Positions 8,485-17,566 are shown, numbered from the stretch's first letter. The stretch is DNA of 32,867 nt from Bacteroidota bacterium (GCA_018267055.1 JAFDZF010000020.1:1-32867), one strand, 5' to 3'. Notes: generated by a model not told the origin, from the sequence alone. Made by a program: numbers and translations.

Positions 8485-9312
8485 ATGCGCGACCTTTTCC
8501 GCTTCCTCTACCGCCAACGGAACAACCTGCTCTTCCTGGCGCTGATGGGCGTGGCGATGGCCATGCTGCTGGGCGGCAACATGCACCACCGCGCGCAGGC
8601 CATCAGCAGCAGCAACGCCGTGATCGGCCGCATCTACCAGTGGCGCCACAGCGTGACGGAGTTCACCGGCCTGCGCGACGAGAACCGCCGGCTGGCCGAG
8701 GCGCTGGCCCGCGAGCGGGAACACGCCCACACGCTGCTCAACGACAGCGACAGCCTGATGCTCCGGACGGACAGCGTGGGCCATGGGAAGTTCACCTTCA
8801 TCACCGCGCAGACGATCAACAGCACCACGCACAAGGAGAAGAACTACCTGACGCTGGACCGCGGCTCGGTGGACGGCGTGCAGCGTGACATGGGCGTGAT
8901 CGGGGCGCAGGGCATCGTGGGCGTGGTGAGCGAGGTGAGCCCGCACTTCGCCCTGGTGATCAGCGTGCTGAGCAACGAGCTCAGCCCCAGCGTGCAGATC
9001 GCGCGCACCGGGCATTTCGGCCTGCTGAAGTGGGACACCGGCGACCCCGCCACCGCCTCGCTCACCGACGTGGCGAAGCACGTGCTGGTGGAAACGGGCG
9101 ACACGGTGGTGACCCGCGGCGGCGACGGCATCTTCCCGGCGGGCGTGCCGGTGGGCACGGTGGCCTCCGTGACCAACGACCCCAGCAGCAACTACCACAC
9201 GATCGAGGTGCGGCTGAGCGAGGACCTCTCGCGCACGGGCTATGTGCACGTGGTGGCCGACCTCCTGCGCGCCGAGCGCGACACCCTGCAGGCCAAAGCG
9301 GCGCAGCCATGA
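8485..9312 (+). CDS. mreC: Rod shape-determining protein MreC
   Basis: A 275-residue bitopic protein that links MreB filaments to periplasmic PBP2/RodA. It has a short cytoplasmic N-terminus (MRDLFRFLYRQRN), one membrane helix (LLFLALMGVAMAMLLGG), a periplasmic coiled-coil stretch (about 60-95, rich in Arg/Glu/Leu) and the MreC beta-domain. That domain shows NYLTLDRGSVDGVQRDMGVIG, GIVGVVSEVSPHFALVISVL and RGGDGIFPAGVPVGTVASV. The stop overlaps the mreD ATG (ATGA), implying translational coupling. Confidence 0.95.
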   Translation: MRDLFRFLYRQRNNLLFLALMGVAMAMLLGGNMHHRAQAISSSNAVIGRIYQWRHSVTEFTGLRDENRRLAEALAREREHAHTLLNDSDSLMLRTDSVGHGKFTFITAQTINSTTHKEKNYLTLDRGSVDGVQRDMGVIGAQGIVGVVSEVSPHFALVISVLSNELSPSVQIARTGHFGLLKWDTGDPATASLTDVAKHVLVETGDTVVTRGGDGIFPAGVPVGTVASVTNDPSSNYHTIEVRLSEDLSRTGYVHVVADLLRAERDTLQAKAAQP

Positions 9313-9830
9313 TCACCACGCTCATCGGCAACCTCCTCCGCTTCGTGCTGCTGATCCTGGTGCAGGCGCTGGTGATCGACCACATCGACCTGGCCCACGG
9401 CTGGGTGGTGCCCTACCTCTACGTGCTGTTCATCATCATGCTGCCCTTCAACACGCCGCCCTGGGCGACGCTGGTGCTGGGCTTCGTCACCGGCCTGGCG
9501 ATGGACTTCTTCAGCAGCACCCCGGGCATGCACACCAGCGCCTGCGTGCTGATGGCCTTCGCCCGCCTGCTGATGCTGCGCCTGCTGGCCCCGCGCGAGG
9601 GCTACGACCCCGGCAAGCGCCCCATCATCGCCCACATGGGCCTGGCCTGGTTCATGACCTTCGCGGGCGTGCTGGTGACCGTGCACCATCTCTGGCTCTT
9701 CTACGTTGAGGTATACCGGTTCGACGACTTCCTCAGCACCCTGCTCCGGGCCCTCATGAGCGCCGCCGCCACCCTGATCCTCTGCCTGCTGTCCCAGGCC
9801 CTCACGTCCCGCGACGTGCGCACGCGATGA
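9309..9830 (+). CDS. mreD: Rod shape-determining protein MreD
   Basis: A 173-residue polytopic inner-membrane protein of the elongasome. The ATG at 9309 overlaps the mreC stop. Hydrophobic segments cover most of the chain: NLLRFVLLILVQALVIDHI, VVPYLYVLFIIMLPF, WATLVLGFVTGLAMDFFSS, the region from MGLAWFMTFAGVLVTVHHLW, and a final ALMSAAATLILCLLSQAL. The FxTGLAMDFFSSTPGMHTSACVLMAFAR region matches the conserved MreD core (a D-x-F/L-x-x-x-x-G-x-H pattern). Sequence is poorly conserved in this family, but position and topology settle the call. Confidence 0.92.
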   Translation: MITTLIGNLLRFVLLILVQALVIDHIDLAHGWVVPYLYVLFIIMLPFNTPPWATLVLGFVTGLAMDFFSSTPGMHTSACVLMAFARLLMLRLLAPREGYDPGKRPIIAHMGLAWFMTFAGVLVTVHHLWLFYVEVYRFDDFLSTLLRALMSAAATLILCLLSQALTSRDVRTR

Positions 9831-11674
9831 ACTTCGACGACCGCAAATACGTCCTGATCGCGGCGGTGATCTTCATCTGCGTCGTCTTCATCCTCCGCCT
9901 CTTCTGGATCCAGGTGGTCGACGACAGCTGGACCGCGCGGGCCGCGGACATCAGCGAGCGGAAGATCACCGTGTTCCCCTCCCGCGGGCTCATCTATGAC
10001 CGCCATGGCGAGCTGCTGGTGGCCAACACGCCGGTGTACGACATCATGGTGGTGCCGCGCGAGGTGAAGCCCTTCGACACGCTGGCCCTCGCGCAGCTGG
10101 TGAGCGTGCCCATCGAGCAGGTGCGCGAGCGCCTCCAGAAGGCGAAGAGCTACTCGGCCTGGAAGCCGAGCGAGTTCGAGAAGCAGATCACCGCCGACCA
10201 GTACGCCTCCATCGCGGTGCACCTGCACAAGTACCCCGGCTTCTACGGCCAGAGCCGCACCCTGCGCACCTATCCGCCGCACATCGCGGCCCACATGCTC
10301 GGCTACCTCAGCGAGGTGGACGCGCGCAAGGTGGAGCAGGACCCCTACTACAAGTCGGGCGACGTGATCGGCATCGGCGGCCTGGAGCAGTACTATGAGA
10401 AGGAGCTGCGCGGCAAGCGCGGCGTGAAGTACGTGGTGGTGGACGTGCACAACAACGTGCAGGGCTCGTTCAAGAAGGGGATGTACGACACCCTCGCGTA
10501 CGAGGGCAAGAACCTGTACACCAGCATCGACGCGAAGGTGCAGGCGCTCGGCGAGCGGCTGATGCAGCACAAGCGCGGCAGCATCGTGGCCATCGACCCG
10601 AAGACCGGCGGCGTCCTGGCGCTGGTGAGCTCGCCCACCTACGACCCCGAGCTGCTCGTGGGCCGCGTGCGCAACACCAACTACCGCATCCTTCAGAAGG
10701 ACTCGCTGAACCCGCTCTTCGACCGCGCCCTGCAGGCACAGTACCCGCCGGGCTCCATCTTCAAGATCGTGCAGTCGCTCACCGCGCTGCAGGAGGGGGT
10801 GATCACGCCCAACACCGGCTTCGCCTGCAACAAGGCGCTGGTGGGCTGCCACAACCACCCCAACGCCGGCAGCGTGGAGCAGGCCATCCAGTACTCCTGC
10901 AACCCCTACTTCTACCAGGTGTTCAAGCGGGAGATCGAGCAGGGCAAGAACCCGAACCGCTTCAAGGACGCCGCGCTGGGCCTGGACGAGTGGCACGAGT
11001 ACATGATGAGCTTCGGCCTGGGCCAGCGGCCGGCGATGGACCTGCCGGCGCTCAAGGGCGGCAGCATCCCGAGCGTGCCGTTCTACGACCGGATCTACGG
11101 GAAGGAGCAATGGGCCTTCAGCACCATCTACTCGGTGAGCATCGGGCAGGGCGAGGTGCTGGTGGTGCCCACTCAGATGGCGAACCTGGCGGCCACCTTC
11201 GCCAACCGCGGCTACTACTACGACCCGCACGTGGTGAGCGCCATCGGCTCGCGCGACAGCCTGAAGACCGGCATCCAGAAGCACACCACGATGGTGGACG
11301 GCAAGTGGTTCGACCTGATCGCCGAAGGCATGCGCCGGGTGGTGAACGAGGCGGGCGGCACGGCCAGCGGCGCACGCATCCCGGGCATCACGGTGTGCGG
11401 CAAGACCGGCACCGCGCAGAACCCGCAGGGCAAGGACCACGCGGTGTTCATCGCTTTCGCGCCGATGGAGGACCCCAAGATCGCCATCGCGGTGTACGTG
11501 GAGAACTCGGGCTTCGGCGGCACCTGGGCCGCGCCGATCGCCAGCCTGTGCATGGAGCAGTACCTCACCGACACCATCACGCGGCCCGACGTGATGAAGC
11601 GCATGCTGGAGGCCGACCTGATCGCCACGGAGAAGAACTACAAGAAGTTCGTCAGCAAGCGCCGCAAGCGATGA
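9827..11674 (+). CDS. mrdA: Penicillin-binding protein 2, peptidoglycan D,D-transpeptidase of elongation
   Basis: A 615-residue class B PBP that cross-links glycan strands made by RodA during sidewall growth. It has a single N-terminal membrane anchor (YVLIAAVIFICVVFILRLFWIQVV). The PBP dimerisation/pedestal domain begins at SRGLIYDRHGELLVANTPVYDI. The transpeptidase domain carries the three catalytic motifs: S310-I-F-K in YPPGSIFK, S357-C-N in YSCNPYFYQ, and K526-T-G in CGKTGTAQN. Its start overlaps the mreD stop (ATGA), and its stop overlaps the rodA ATG. Complete. Confidence 0.97.
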   Translation: MNFDDRKYVLIAAVIFICVVFILRLFWIQVVDDSWTARAADISERKITVFPSRGLIYDRHGELLVANTPVYDIMVVPREVKPFDTLALAQLVSVPIEQVRERLQKAKSYSAWKPSEFEKQITADQYASIAVHLHKYPGFYGQSRTLRTYPPHIAAHMLGYLSEVDARKVEQDPYYKSGDVIGIGGLEQYYEKELRGKRGVKYVVVDVHNNVQGSFKKGMYDTLAYEGKNLYTSIDAKVQALGERLMQHKRGSIVAIDPKTGGVLALVSSPTYDPELLVGRVRNTNYRILQKDSLNPLFDRALQAQYPPGSIFKIVQSLTALQEGVITPNTGFACNKALVGCHNHPNAGSVEQAIQYSCNPYFYQVFKREIEQGKNPNRFKDAALGLDEWHEYMMSFGLGQRPAMDLPALKGGSIPSVPFYDRIYGKEQWAFSTIYSVSIGQGEVLVVPTQMANLAATFANRGYYYDPHVVSAIGSRDSLKTGIQKHTTMVDGKWFDLIAEGMRRVVNEAGGTASGARIPGITVCGKTGTAQNPQGKDHAVFIAFAPMEDPKIAIAVYVENSGFGGTWAAPIASLCMEQYLTDTITRPDVMKRMLEADLIATEKNYKKFVSKRRKR

Positions 11675-12990
11675 ACAAGCGCGAGAACATCGCCGCCAAC
11701 ATCGATCGCCCCCTGGTGATCATGTACCTGCTGCTGATGGCGATGGGCTGGGCCAACATCTACAGCGCGGCCTACGATCCCGAGCACGCCAACCTGTTCG
11801 ACCGCACGAAGGAGTACGGCGCGCAGAGCGTGTGGATCTGCGTGTCGCTGGTGCTCGGCGCCGGCATCCTGCTGATCAAGGGCGACTTCATCAAGGACCT
11901 GGCCTACCCGATCTACGGGTTCGTGCTGCTGCTGCTGCTGCTGGTGCTGCTGGTGGGCCGCGAGGTGAACGGGGCCAAGGCCTGGTTCGGCGTGGGCGGC
12001 TTCGGCATCCAGCCCGCGGAGTTCAGCAAGTTCGCCACGGCCCTCGCCCTCACCAAGTACCTCAGCGGCCTGAAGACGCTCACCGAGATGCGCTCGCGCG
12101 TGATCGCCGGCATCCTCATCCTGCTGCCCGTGGCCCTCATCATGCTGCAGCCCGACACCGGCACGGCCCTGGTGAGCGGCGCCTTCGTGCTGGTGCTCTA
12201 CCGCGAGGGCCTCTCGGGCAACATCCTGCTGATCGCCATCATGGCCGCCATCCTCGCGGTGCTCTCGCTGATCATGAAGGAGAACACCTACACCATCCCC
12301 TTCACCGGCAAGGAGGTGGGCGGGCAGTACTTCCTCATGTTCCTCATCGCGGTGTTCGCGGTGGTGGCCTTCTTCTTCGTGCGCAACTTCGTGCTGAAGC
12401 GGATGCGCAAGCGCATCTACGGCTTCATCCTCCTCGCCCTGCTCGGCTCCACGGCCTTCATCGGCAGCGTGGACTATGCGGTGAGCAAGATGCCCGCCCA
12501 CCAGCAGGTGCGCATCCGCGTGCTGCTGGGCCTGGAGTACGACCCGCGCGGCTACGGCTACAACGTGGAGCAGTCGAAGACGGCCATCGGCAGCGGCGGC
12601 TTCGCGGGCAAGGGCTACCTGGAAGGCACCTTCACCAAGTACAAGTACGTGCCCATGCAGAGCACGGACTTCATCTTCTGCACCGTGGGCGAGGAATGGG
12701 GCTTCCTCGGCACCACCTTCGTGGTGCTGATGTTCGGCGCCCTCATCCTGCGCTGCATCCAGATCAGCGACCGCCAGCGCTCGCGCTTCACGCGGATCTA
12801 CGCCTATTGCGTGGCCAGCATCTTCTTCCTGCACCTGATGATCAATGTGGGCATGGCCATCGGCCTCGCGCCGGTGATCGGCATCCCCCTGCCCTTCTTC
12901 AGCTACGGCGGTTCGTCGCTGATCGGTTTCACGGTGCTGCTGGGCATCCTCGTCCGCCTCGACGCCGAGCGCCTGAGCCAGCTGCGGTAG
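11671..12990 (+). CDS. rodA: RodA, SEDS-family peptidoglycan glycosyltransferase
   Basis: A 439-residue multi-pass protein that polymerises lipid II as the partner of PBP2. The ATG overlaps the mrdA stop. SEDS signatures are GAKAWFGVGGFGIQPAEFSKFATALALTKYL, LIMLQPDTGTALV, MQSTDFIFCTVGEEWGFLG and the C-terminal IGIPLPFFSYGGSSLIGF. It is longer than the roughly 370-residue E. coli protein. The extra length lies mainly between about residues 190 and 275 (after YREGLSGNILL), where KEVGGQYFLMFLIAVFAVV and the next hydrophobic stretch suggest additional membrane or re-entrant segments; this may be typical of Bacteroidota. It ends 5 nt before the convergent methyltransferase gene. Confidence 0.96.
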   Translation: MNKRENIAANIDRPLVIMYLLLMAMGWANIYSAAYDPEHANLFDRTKEYGAQSVWICVSLVLGAGILLIKGDFIKDLAYPIYGFVLLLLLLVLLVGREVNGAKAWFGVGGFGIQPAEFSKFATALALTKYLSGLKTLTEMRSRVIAGILILLPVALIMLQPDTGTALVSGAFVLVLYREGLSGNILLIAIMAAILAVLSLIMKENTYTIPFTGKEVGGQYFLMFLIAVFAVVAFFFVRNFVLKRMRKRIYGFILLALLGSTAFIGSVDYAVSKMPAHQQVRIRVLLGLEYDPRGYGYNVEQSKTAIGSGGFAGKGYLEGTFTKYKYVPMQSTDFIFCTVGEEWGFLGTTFVVLMFGALILRCIQISDRQRSRFTRIYAYCVASIFFLHLMINVGMAIGLAPVIGIPLPFFSYGGSSLIGFTVLLGILVRLDAERLSQLR

Positions 12991-12995
12991 GCCGC

Positions 12996-13907
12996 CTAGG
13001 GCTCCAGGCCCGGGAAGCACACGATGTCCATGGCGCAGCCGGTGAGGTCGGTGTCCGCGGTGATGGGCCGACGCTCCGTGGCCTCGCGCACGGTATACCC
13101 CCAGCCGGTCACCCGGTCCACCAGGGCCCGTGCAGAACTGCCGTTCTCCCGCAGGTTCTCATCATACAGCTCGATGAAGAGCACCGGGCGATGGCGCCGC
13201 ACGATGGCCTCGCTGCCCGCCAGCACGGCGTCCTCGAAGCCCTCCACGTCGATCTTGATCAGGTCCACCCGGTCGATGCCCAGGCCCTCCAGCCCCTTCT
13301 CCAGCGGTACCACCCGCACCTCGTGGAAGGGCGTGCCCGGGTCCACCGGGGCCTGGCTGATGATGCGGTTCATCCCCGAGTTGCTGGCCACCACGCGGTA
13401 GAGGCGGTGCACGCCTTCCTCCGCGCCGATGGCGACGCGTACGGCCGTGGGACGGAGCGGCGCGTTCAGGGCGATGTGCTCCTCCAGCCGCGCGAAGGTG
13501 TCGGGGTCGGGCTCGAAGGTGACCACCCGGCCGCGCGAAGCCAGCGCCGCGAACCGCAGGGCGTACAGGCCGATGTTGCCGCCGATATCCAGTACGGTAT
13601 GGTGCTGCCGCACCAGCCCGAACAGGAGCTCATCGCCCCGCTGCTCCGGCGCGAAATAGGCCCAGTGGTCGTTGGCGTTGGAGAGGTCCAGGCGCAGCTT
13701 GAGGCCATAGCGCTCCACCGTCCGCCACGACCCCTTGGGGTAGGTATGCTCGGGCGGCACCAGGCGGCCCCAGAAGCTGTCGGCGGGGCGGCCTTCCACC
13801 CGGCGCTGGAGCATGCGTTCCAGGAACGGCAGTCGGAACAGGCCGCGGAAGCGGTTGAGCGCACGGGTGCGCAGGCCCGCCTGGGAGAAGTAAGCGTAGT
13901 CCCTCAT
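12996..13907 (-). CDS. FkbM-family SAM-dependent methyltransferase
   Basis: A 303-residue class I methyltransferase. The SAM-binding motif I is VLDIGGNIGLYALRFA with D107-IGGNIG. Motif II is VVTFEPDPDTFARLEEHIALN. The FkbM hallmark is IDLIKIDVEG-like (VDLIKIDVEGFEDAVLAGSEAIV) followed by RPVLFIELYDENLR. Family members O-methylate sugars, polyketides or other small substrates; the substrate here is unknown. It reads in the same direction as the PpiD gene upstream (82-nt gap with hairpins) and is convergent with rodA. No glycan cluster surrounds it. Confidence 0.88.
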   Translation of the reverse strand: MRDYAYFSQAGLRTRALNRFRGLFRLPFLERMLQRRVEGRPADSFWGRLVPPEHTYPKGSWRTVERYGLKLRLDLSNANDHWAYFAPEQRGDELLFGLVRQHHTVLDIGGNIGLYALRFAALASRGRVVTFEPDPDTFARLEEHIALNAPLRPTAVRVAIGAEEGVHRLYRVVASNSGMNRIISQAPVDPGTPFHEVRVVPLEKGLEGLGIDRVDLIKIDVEGFEDAVLAGSEAIVRRHRPVLFIELYDENLRENGSSARALVDRVTGWGYTVREATERRPITADTDLTGCAMDIVCFPGLEP

Positions 13908-13932
13908 CTGCCCGGCTGGTGGGACCGGTAGG

Positions 13933-13981
13933 GGGCCGGAACACCGGGCCTCCCGCGCAAGAAAGACGCGTTCCGGCCCGG
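13933..13981 (-). other. Two mutually exclusive GC-rich hairpins between ppiD and the methyltransferase gene
   Basis: GGGCCGGAAC (13933-13942) is perfectly complementary to GTTCCGGCCC (13970-13979). CCGGGCC (13944-13950) is perfectly complementary to GGCCCGG (13975-13981). The two stems share bases 13975-13979, so only one can form. The element follows the ppiD stop and precedes the methyltransferase start, as an attenuator or transcript-end structure might. No T-tract is visible. Confidence 0.4.
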
Positions 13982-13989
13982 AATGTTGC

Positions 13990-16089
13990 TCAGTAGAACT
14001 TCGAGCGCTCGTCCTTCACGTCGGCGGCTTCCTTCAGGGCGTTGAAGGCCTGCCCCTCGGCGCGGTTGCGCACGCGGTCCTGCAGCGCCTTGCGGTCCTC
14101 TGCGTTCTCCGGCATGTCGCCCGCGGGCGTCAGCGTGGTCATGCTCACCGTGTACACGGCCATGTCGCCCTTCAGCGGGCCGGCGGTCTTGCCGCTCTCG
14201 ATGGCGAAGGCCTGGCCCACCGCGGGCACGTCACTGTAGCCGCCGGGCAAGGTGGAGCTGGTCAGCGGCAGGTCGGTGGCGCTCTGCACCGTCGCGCCCA
14301 GCTCGGAAGCCAGGGCGTTCAGGTCGGTCTTGCCGCTCATCTTCGCCATCAGCGCTTCGGCCTTCTTCTCCTTGCGGGCCTCGCGGGTGAAGGCCTCCCG
14401 CACGTCCTTCAGCTCGGGCGCCCCGTCCTCACGGATGCCGGTGAGCAGGGCCACCACGTAGCTCTCGTCGCTGGTGAGGGGCTCGCTCGGCTTGGTGCCC
14501 TTCTGCGCGTGGTCCACCCAGCGCACCACCTCGTCGGCGCTCTGCAGGCCGGGCACGTAGCGCTGGTCGGCGCGCAGCTCATCCACCGGGGTGTAGGGCA
14601 GGCCCTGCTCCTCGGCGCTCTTGCGGAAGCTGGCGCTGTCCGGGTTCTTCAGCGAGAACTCGTTGGCGGCCTTCCAGGCGTCCTTCATCGCCTGCACCGG
14701 GGCCACCTTGCGGTCCACGGTGAGCACCCGGCGCTCCTTGCGGGTGCGCTGGCCGAGCACTTCCACGATGTGGTAGCCGTAGCTCGTCTTGGCGATGGTG
14801 GTGGCGCCCACCTTCTCGTCGAAGCTGGCCTTGGTGAACTCGGGCACCATGCGCGCCTTGTCGAACCAGTCGTACACGCCCCCGTTGCTCTTGCTGCCGG
14901 GGTCCTCGCTGTACTTGGTCACCATCGCGTCGAACTTGCTCTTGTCCTTCTTCACCACCGCCAGCACGCTGTCCGCGCGGTCCTTCACGGCTTTCTCCTC
15001 ATCCGGGGTCTTGCCCTGGGTGCTGAAGAGGATGTGGCGCACGCGCGCCTCGGGCACGTCGGCCAGCTCGGCCACCTTCACCAGCTTCCAGCTGCCGCCG
15101 TCGCGGAAGGGGCCCACCACGGTGCCGGTGTCGGCATGGGCGATGAGCGAGTCGTTCAGTTGGTCGGCGGTGCCGGGGGTGTAGGCCGCGGCCTTCGGGT
15201 TCTTCGTATCGGCATAGGCCATCACCAGGGCGCTGTCGGCCTTGGCGCCCTTGGCGGCCTCCAGCTCGGGCTTGATCTGCGCCAGCTCCTTGCGCGTCTC
15301 CTCGATGTCGCCCTGCGTGGGGCTGGCCGGGAAGCGCACGTAGACGAAGCTGCGGGCGGCCTTCTGGCGCCACTTGCGCTCGCTGCGGTGCGCGTCGAAG
15401 TAGCGGCGCAGCTCCTCGTCGCTCACCGGGTACAGGCTGTCGGGCTCGCTGTCGTAGCGTTTCGCCACGAAGTTGAAGGTGGCCTTGGTGTTCTTCGCGG
15501 CCCACTCGTCCTTCAGCTGGGCGCTGTTCACGAAGCAGCTCTTCTTCACCAGGGCGTTGTACTTGGCATAGATGCGCTGCGGCACAAAGGTCCGCTTCTG
15601 CATGTCGTACAGCGCCGGATTGTTCTCCTGGATGTACTTGAAGTACTTACGCAGCTGCTCCTTGTTCACCTGGCCGGTGGCCGGGTCGGTGAAGTTCTGG
15701 TTGCCCTTGAAGTCGGGCAGCACGTTGTTGCCGAAGCGGATGTCGTCGAACTCGTCGCGGCTGATGCTGGTGCCGAACCCGGCCTCCTCGGCCTGCACCT
15801 TCAGGGTGTTCTCGCGCAGGATGTCGTTCCACACACTGTTGCGGATCTGCTCCTGCAGGTTGTTGTCCACCGTGGTGCCGTTCTGGCGGTAGAGCTCCAC
15901 CTGCTGGTCCACCCGGGCGCTGAACTCCTGGGCGCTCACCTCCTTGCCGGCGATCTCGCCCAAGGCCTCGTTGCGGCCGGTGGAGCCCCGGCTGCTCAGC
16001 AGCGCATCGAGCACGAAGAGGATGAGGGCTCCGCCGACGAGGATGACCAGGAGCTTGCCGCGTTCGCGGATCTTACCGATGACTGCCAT
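13990..16089 (-). CDS. ppiD: PpiD/SurA-type periplasmic peptidyl-prolyl isomerase/chaperone
   Basis: A 699-residue membrane-anchored folding factor. A short cytoplasmic tail (MAVIGKIRERG) and one helix (KLLVILVGGALILFVLDALL) precede a SurA-N/PpiD-like chaperone region (about 40-300). The parvulin domain (about 346-445) contains RVRHILF, KFDAMVTKYSEDPGSKSNGGVYDWF, MVPEFTKASF and TSYGYHIVEVLGQR. A long C-terminal chaperone region follows and ends in SKFY. Known relatives help newly exported outer-membrane proteins fold. I chose the ATG at 16089 because the family begins MAVIGKIR-; the longer in-frame start at 16173 adds an Arg/Pro-rich tail that runs through the promoter. A perfect TAnnTTTG box lies just upstream. 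Confidence 0.93.
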   Translation of the reverse strand: MAVIGKIRERGKLLVILVGGALILFVLDALLSSRGSTGRNEALGEIAGKEVSAQEFSARVDQQVELYRQNGTTVDNNLQEQIRNSVWNDILRENTLKVQAEEAGFGTSISRDEFDDIRFGNNVLPDFKGNQNFTDPATGQVNKEQLRKYFKYIQENNPALYDMQKRTFVPQRIYAKYNALVKKSCFVNSAQLKDEWAAKNTKATFNFVAKRYDSEPDSLYPVSDEELRRYFDAHRSERKWRQKAARSFVYVRFPASPTQGDIEETRKELAQIKPELEAAKGAKADSALVMAYADTKNPKAAAYTPGTADQLNDSLIAHADTGTVVGPFRDGGSWKLVKVAELADVPEARVRHILFSTQGKTPDEEKAVKDRADSVLAVVKKDKSKFDAMVTKYSEDPGSKSNGGVYDWFDKARMVPEFTKASFDEKVGATTIAKTSYGYHIVEVLGQRTRKERRVLTVDRKVAPVQAMKDAWKAANEFSLKNPDSASFRKSAEEQGLPYTPVDELRADQRYVPGLQSADEVVRWVDHAQKGTKPSEPLTSDESYVVALLTGIREDGAPELKDVREAFTREARKEKKAEALMAKMSGKTDLNALASELGATVQSATDLPLTSSTLPGGYSDVPAVGQAFAIESGKTAGPLKGDMAVYTVSMTTLTPAGDMPENAEDRKALQDRVRNRAEGQAFNALKEAADVKDERSKFY

Positions 16090-16110
16090 GGGGGATATCT
16101 GAAAGGGTCG

Positions 16111-16118
16111 CAAATATA
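16111..16118 (-). promoter_or_regulatory. Bacteroidota -7 promoter box of ppiD
   Basis: On the minus strand TATATTTG fits TAnnTTTG exactly, 21 nt before the ppiD ATG at 16089. This implies a leader of roughly 15 nt. No clear -33 TTTG is seen upstream. It also supports the shorter ppiD start, because the longer one would place this box inside the coding region. Confidence 0.55.
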
Positions 16119-16227
16119 GGCGGGTCGGGGCTTGGGCGCTTGGGGGCTTTTTCGCCCGTGCCCGGGTGCGCACCGGCCCCTGCGGGACGCCGGGGGACAG
16201 GGGGCCCTGGAGCGGCCCGGAAGGCCC

Positions 16228-17535
16228 CTATCGGCCGCGCTCCGAGAAGCGTTCCCCGTCGCGCACGAAGCCCTTCTCCGGATCGGTCACCACCAGGTTC
16301 ACCAGGTCGATGCGGCCATGGGTGACCTGGGCCACGGTGATGCGGAAGGGGCCTTCCTCCAGCACGGTGCCCTGCTCGGGCACGTCGCCCGTGCGGTGCA
16401 GGATGAAGCCGGCCAGGGTGTCGTATTCCTCGCTCTCGGGCAGCTCCAGGCCGTACTGCTCGGCCAGGTAGGCCACTTCCAGCCGGGCGCTCAGCACGAA
16501 CTCATTGGGGCCGATGCGCTCCTCCACCAGTTCCCCTTCATCGTGCTCGTCCTCGATGTCGCCCACGATGGTCTCCACCACGTCCTCGATGGTGAGCATG
16601 CCCGCCGTGCCGCCGAACTCGTCCACCACCACCGCCACGTGAGTGCGCTGCTTGGTGAAGAGCTGCAGGGCCTCGTCCGCCGGCATGGTCCCTGGGATGA
16701 AGTTCACCGGCCGCATCACCCCCCGGATGGTCCGCGGGCGCCGGAACAGCTCATAGCTGTGCACGTAGCCGATGATGTTGTCGATGCTGTCCTTGTAGAT
16801 GAGCAGCTTGCTGAGGCCCGTGTCGGTGAACCGCTTGTGCAGCACCGCCACGTTCTCGTCCACGTCGATGGCTTCGATCTCGGCCCGGGGCACCATCACC
16901 TCGCGCACCTTGATGTTGCTCAGCTCCAGGGTGTTGCGGAAATATTCCACCTCCGCGTCCATGTCCTCGTCGGCGGAGGTCCGATCGCTCACCTCCTTCA
17001 GGAACTCGTCCAGGTCGATGCGCCCGAAGGCCACCTGCCCCACGTTGGTCCGGATGCCGAACAACCGCAGCACCCCTTCGCTGATGCCGGTGAGCAGCAC
17101 GGTGGGCAGCCACAGGATGGCATAGAGGATCCGCAGGGGCAGGGCGAACACGCTGATGATGCCGTTGGGGTCGAGGCGGAACAGGGCCTTGGGCAGGAAC
17201 TCGCTGATGAAGAGGATGAGCAGGGTGCTCAACAGGGTCTGCCCCACCAGCACGAAGCCCTCCTGCGGGTAGATGCCGCGCAGCCAGGGCTCGAGCACCT
17301 TGGCCATGGTGATGCCATAGACCACCAGGGCGATGTTGTTGCCCACCAGCAGCGCACTGATCACGCGGGCGGGGCGCTTGAGCAGGCCGGCCACCAGGCG
17401 CGCCCAGATGAGGCCCTGCTTGCGCTGCAGCTCGATGTAGAGCTTGTTGCTGCTCACCAGGGCGATCTCCAGACCCGAGCAGAGGGCCGAAACGGCCATC
17501 GCCAGGACGATCAGCAGGAGGTCGGTGCCGGACAT
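16228..17535 (-). CDS. CorC/HlyC-type CNNM-CBS membrane protein (magnesium/cobalt efflux-like)
   Basis: A 435-residue protein. The N-terminal CNNM/DUF21 membrane domain (about 1-190) starts LLLIVLAMAVSALCSGLEIALVSSNKLYIEL and includes ISALLVGNNIALVVYGI and LISEFLPK-like (LFISEFLPKALFR). A CBS pair (about 200-330) contains VREVMVPRAEIEAIDVDE, GLSKLLIYKDSIDNIIGYVH and VVDEFGGTAGMLTIEDVVETIVGDIEDEHD. The C-terminal CorC_HlyC domain shows YDTLAGFILHRTGDVPEQG. Relatives export Mg2+ or act in metal homeostasis, and in gliding Bacteroidota the related GldE is linked to motility; I see no motility neighbours. It sits in the coaX-lptC gene string, after a 60-nt gap. Confidence 0.9.
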   Translation of the reverse strand: MSGTDLLLIVLAMAVSALCSGLEIALVSSNKLYIELQRKQGLIWARLVAGLLKRPARVISALLVGNNIALVVYGITMAKVLEPWLRGIYPQEGFVLVGQTLLSTLLILFISEFLPKALFRLDPNGIISVFALPLRILYAILWLPTVLLTGISEGVLRLFGIRTNVGQVAFGRIDLDEFLKEVSDRTSADEDMDAEVEYFRNTLELSNIKVREVMVPRAEIEAIDVDENVAVLHKRFTDTGLSKLLIYKDSIDNIIGYVHSYELFRRPRTIRGVMRPVNFIPGTMPADEALQLFTKQRTHVAVVVDEFGGTAGMLTIEDVVETIVGDIEDEHDEGELVEERIGPNEFVLSARLEVAYLAEQYGLELPESEEYDTLAGFILHRTGDVPEQGTVLEEGPFRITVAQVTHGRIDLVNLVVTDPEKGFVRDGERFSERGR

Positions 17536-17566
17536 GCTTCGGGTGGTGGGTCGTCCGGTCTCCCTC

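Noticed and set aside
14509-16119. A 536-codon plus-strand frame opposite ppiD
   Set aside because: The opposite strand encodes a complete PpiD with all expected motifs; this frame is Leu/Val/His-rich shadow sequence.
16141-16160. GGGGGC-TTTTTC-GCCC as a terminator between the CorC gene and ppiD
   Set aside because: The stem is only 4 bp and the T-run lies in the loop, so it does not fit an intrinsic terminator on either strand.
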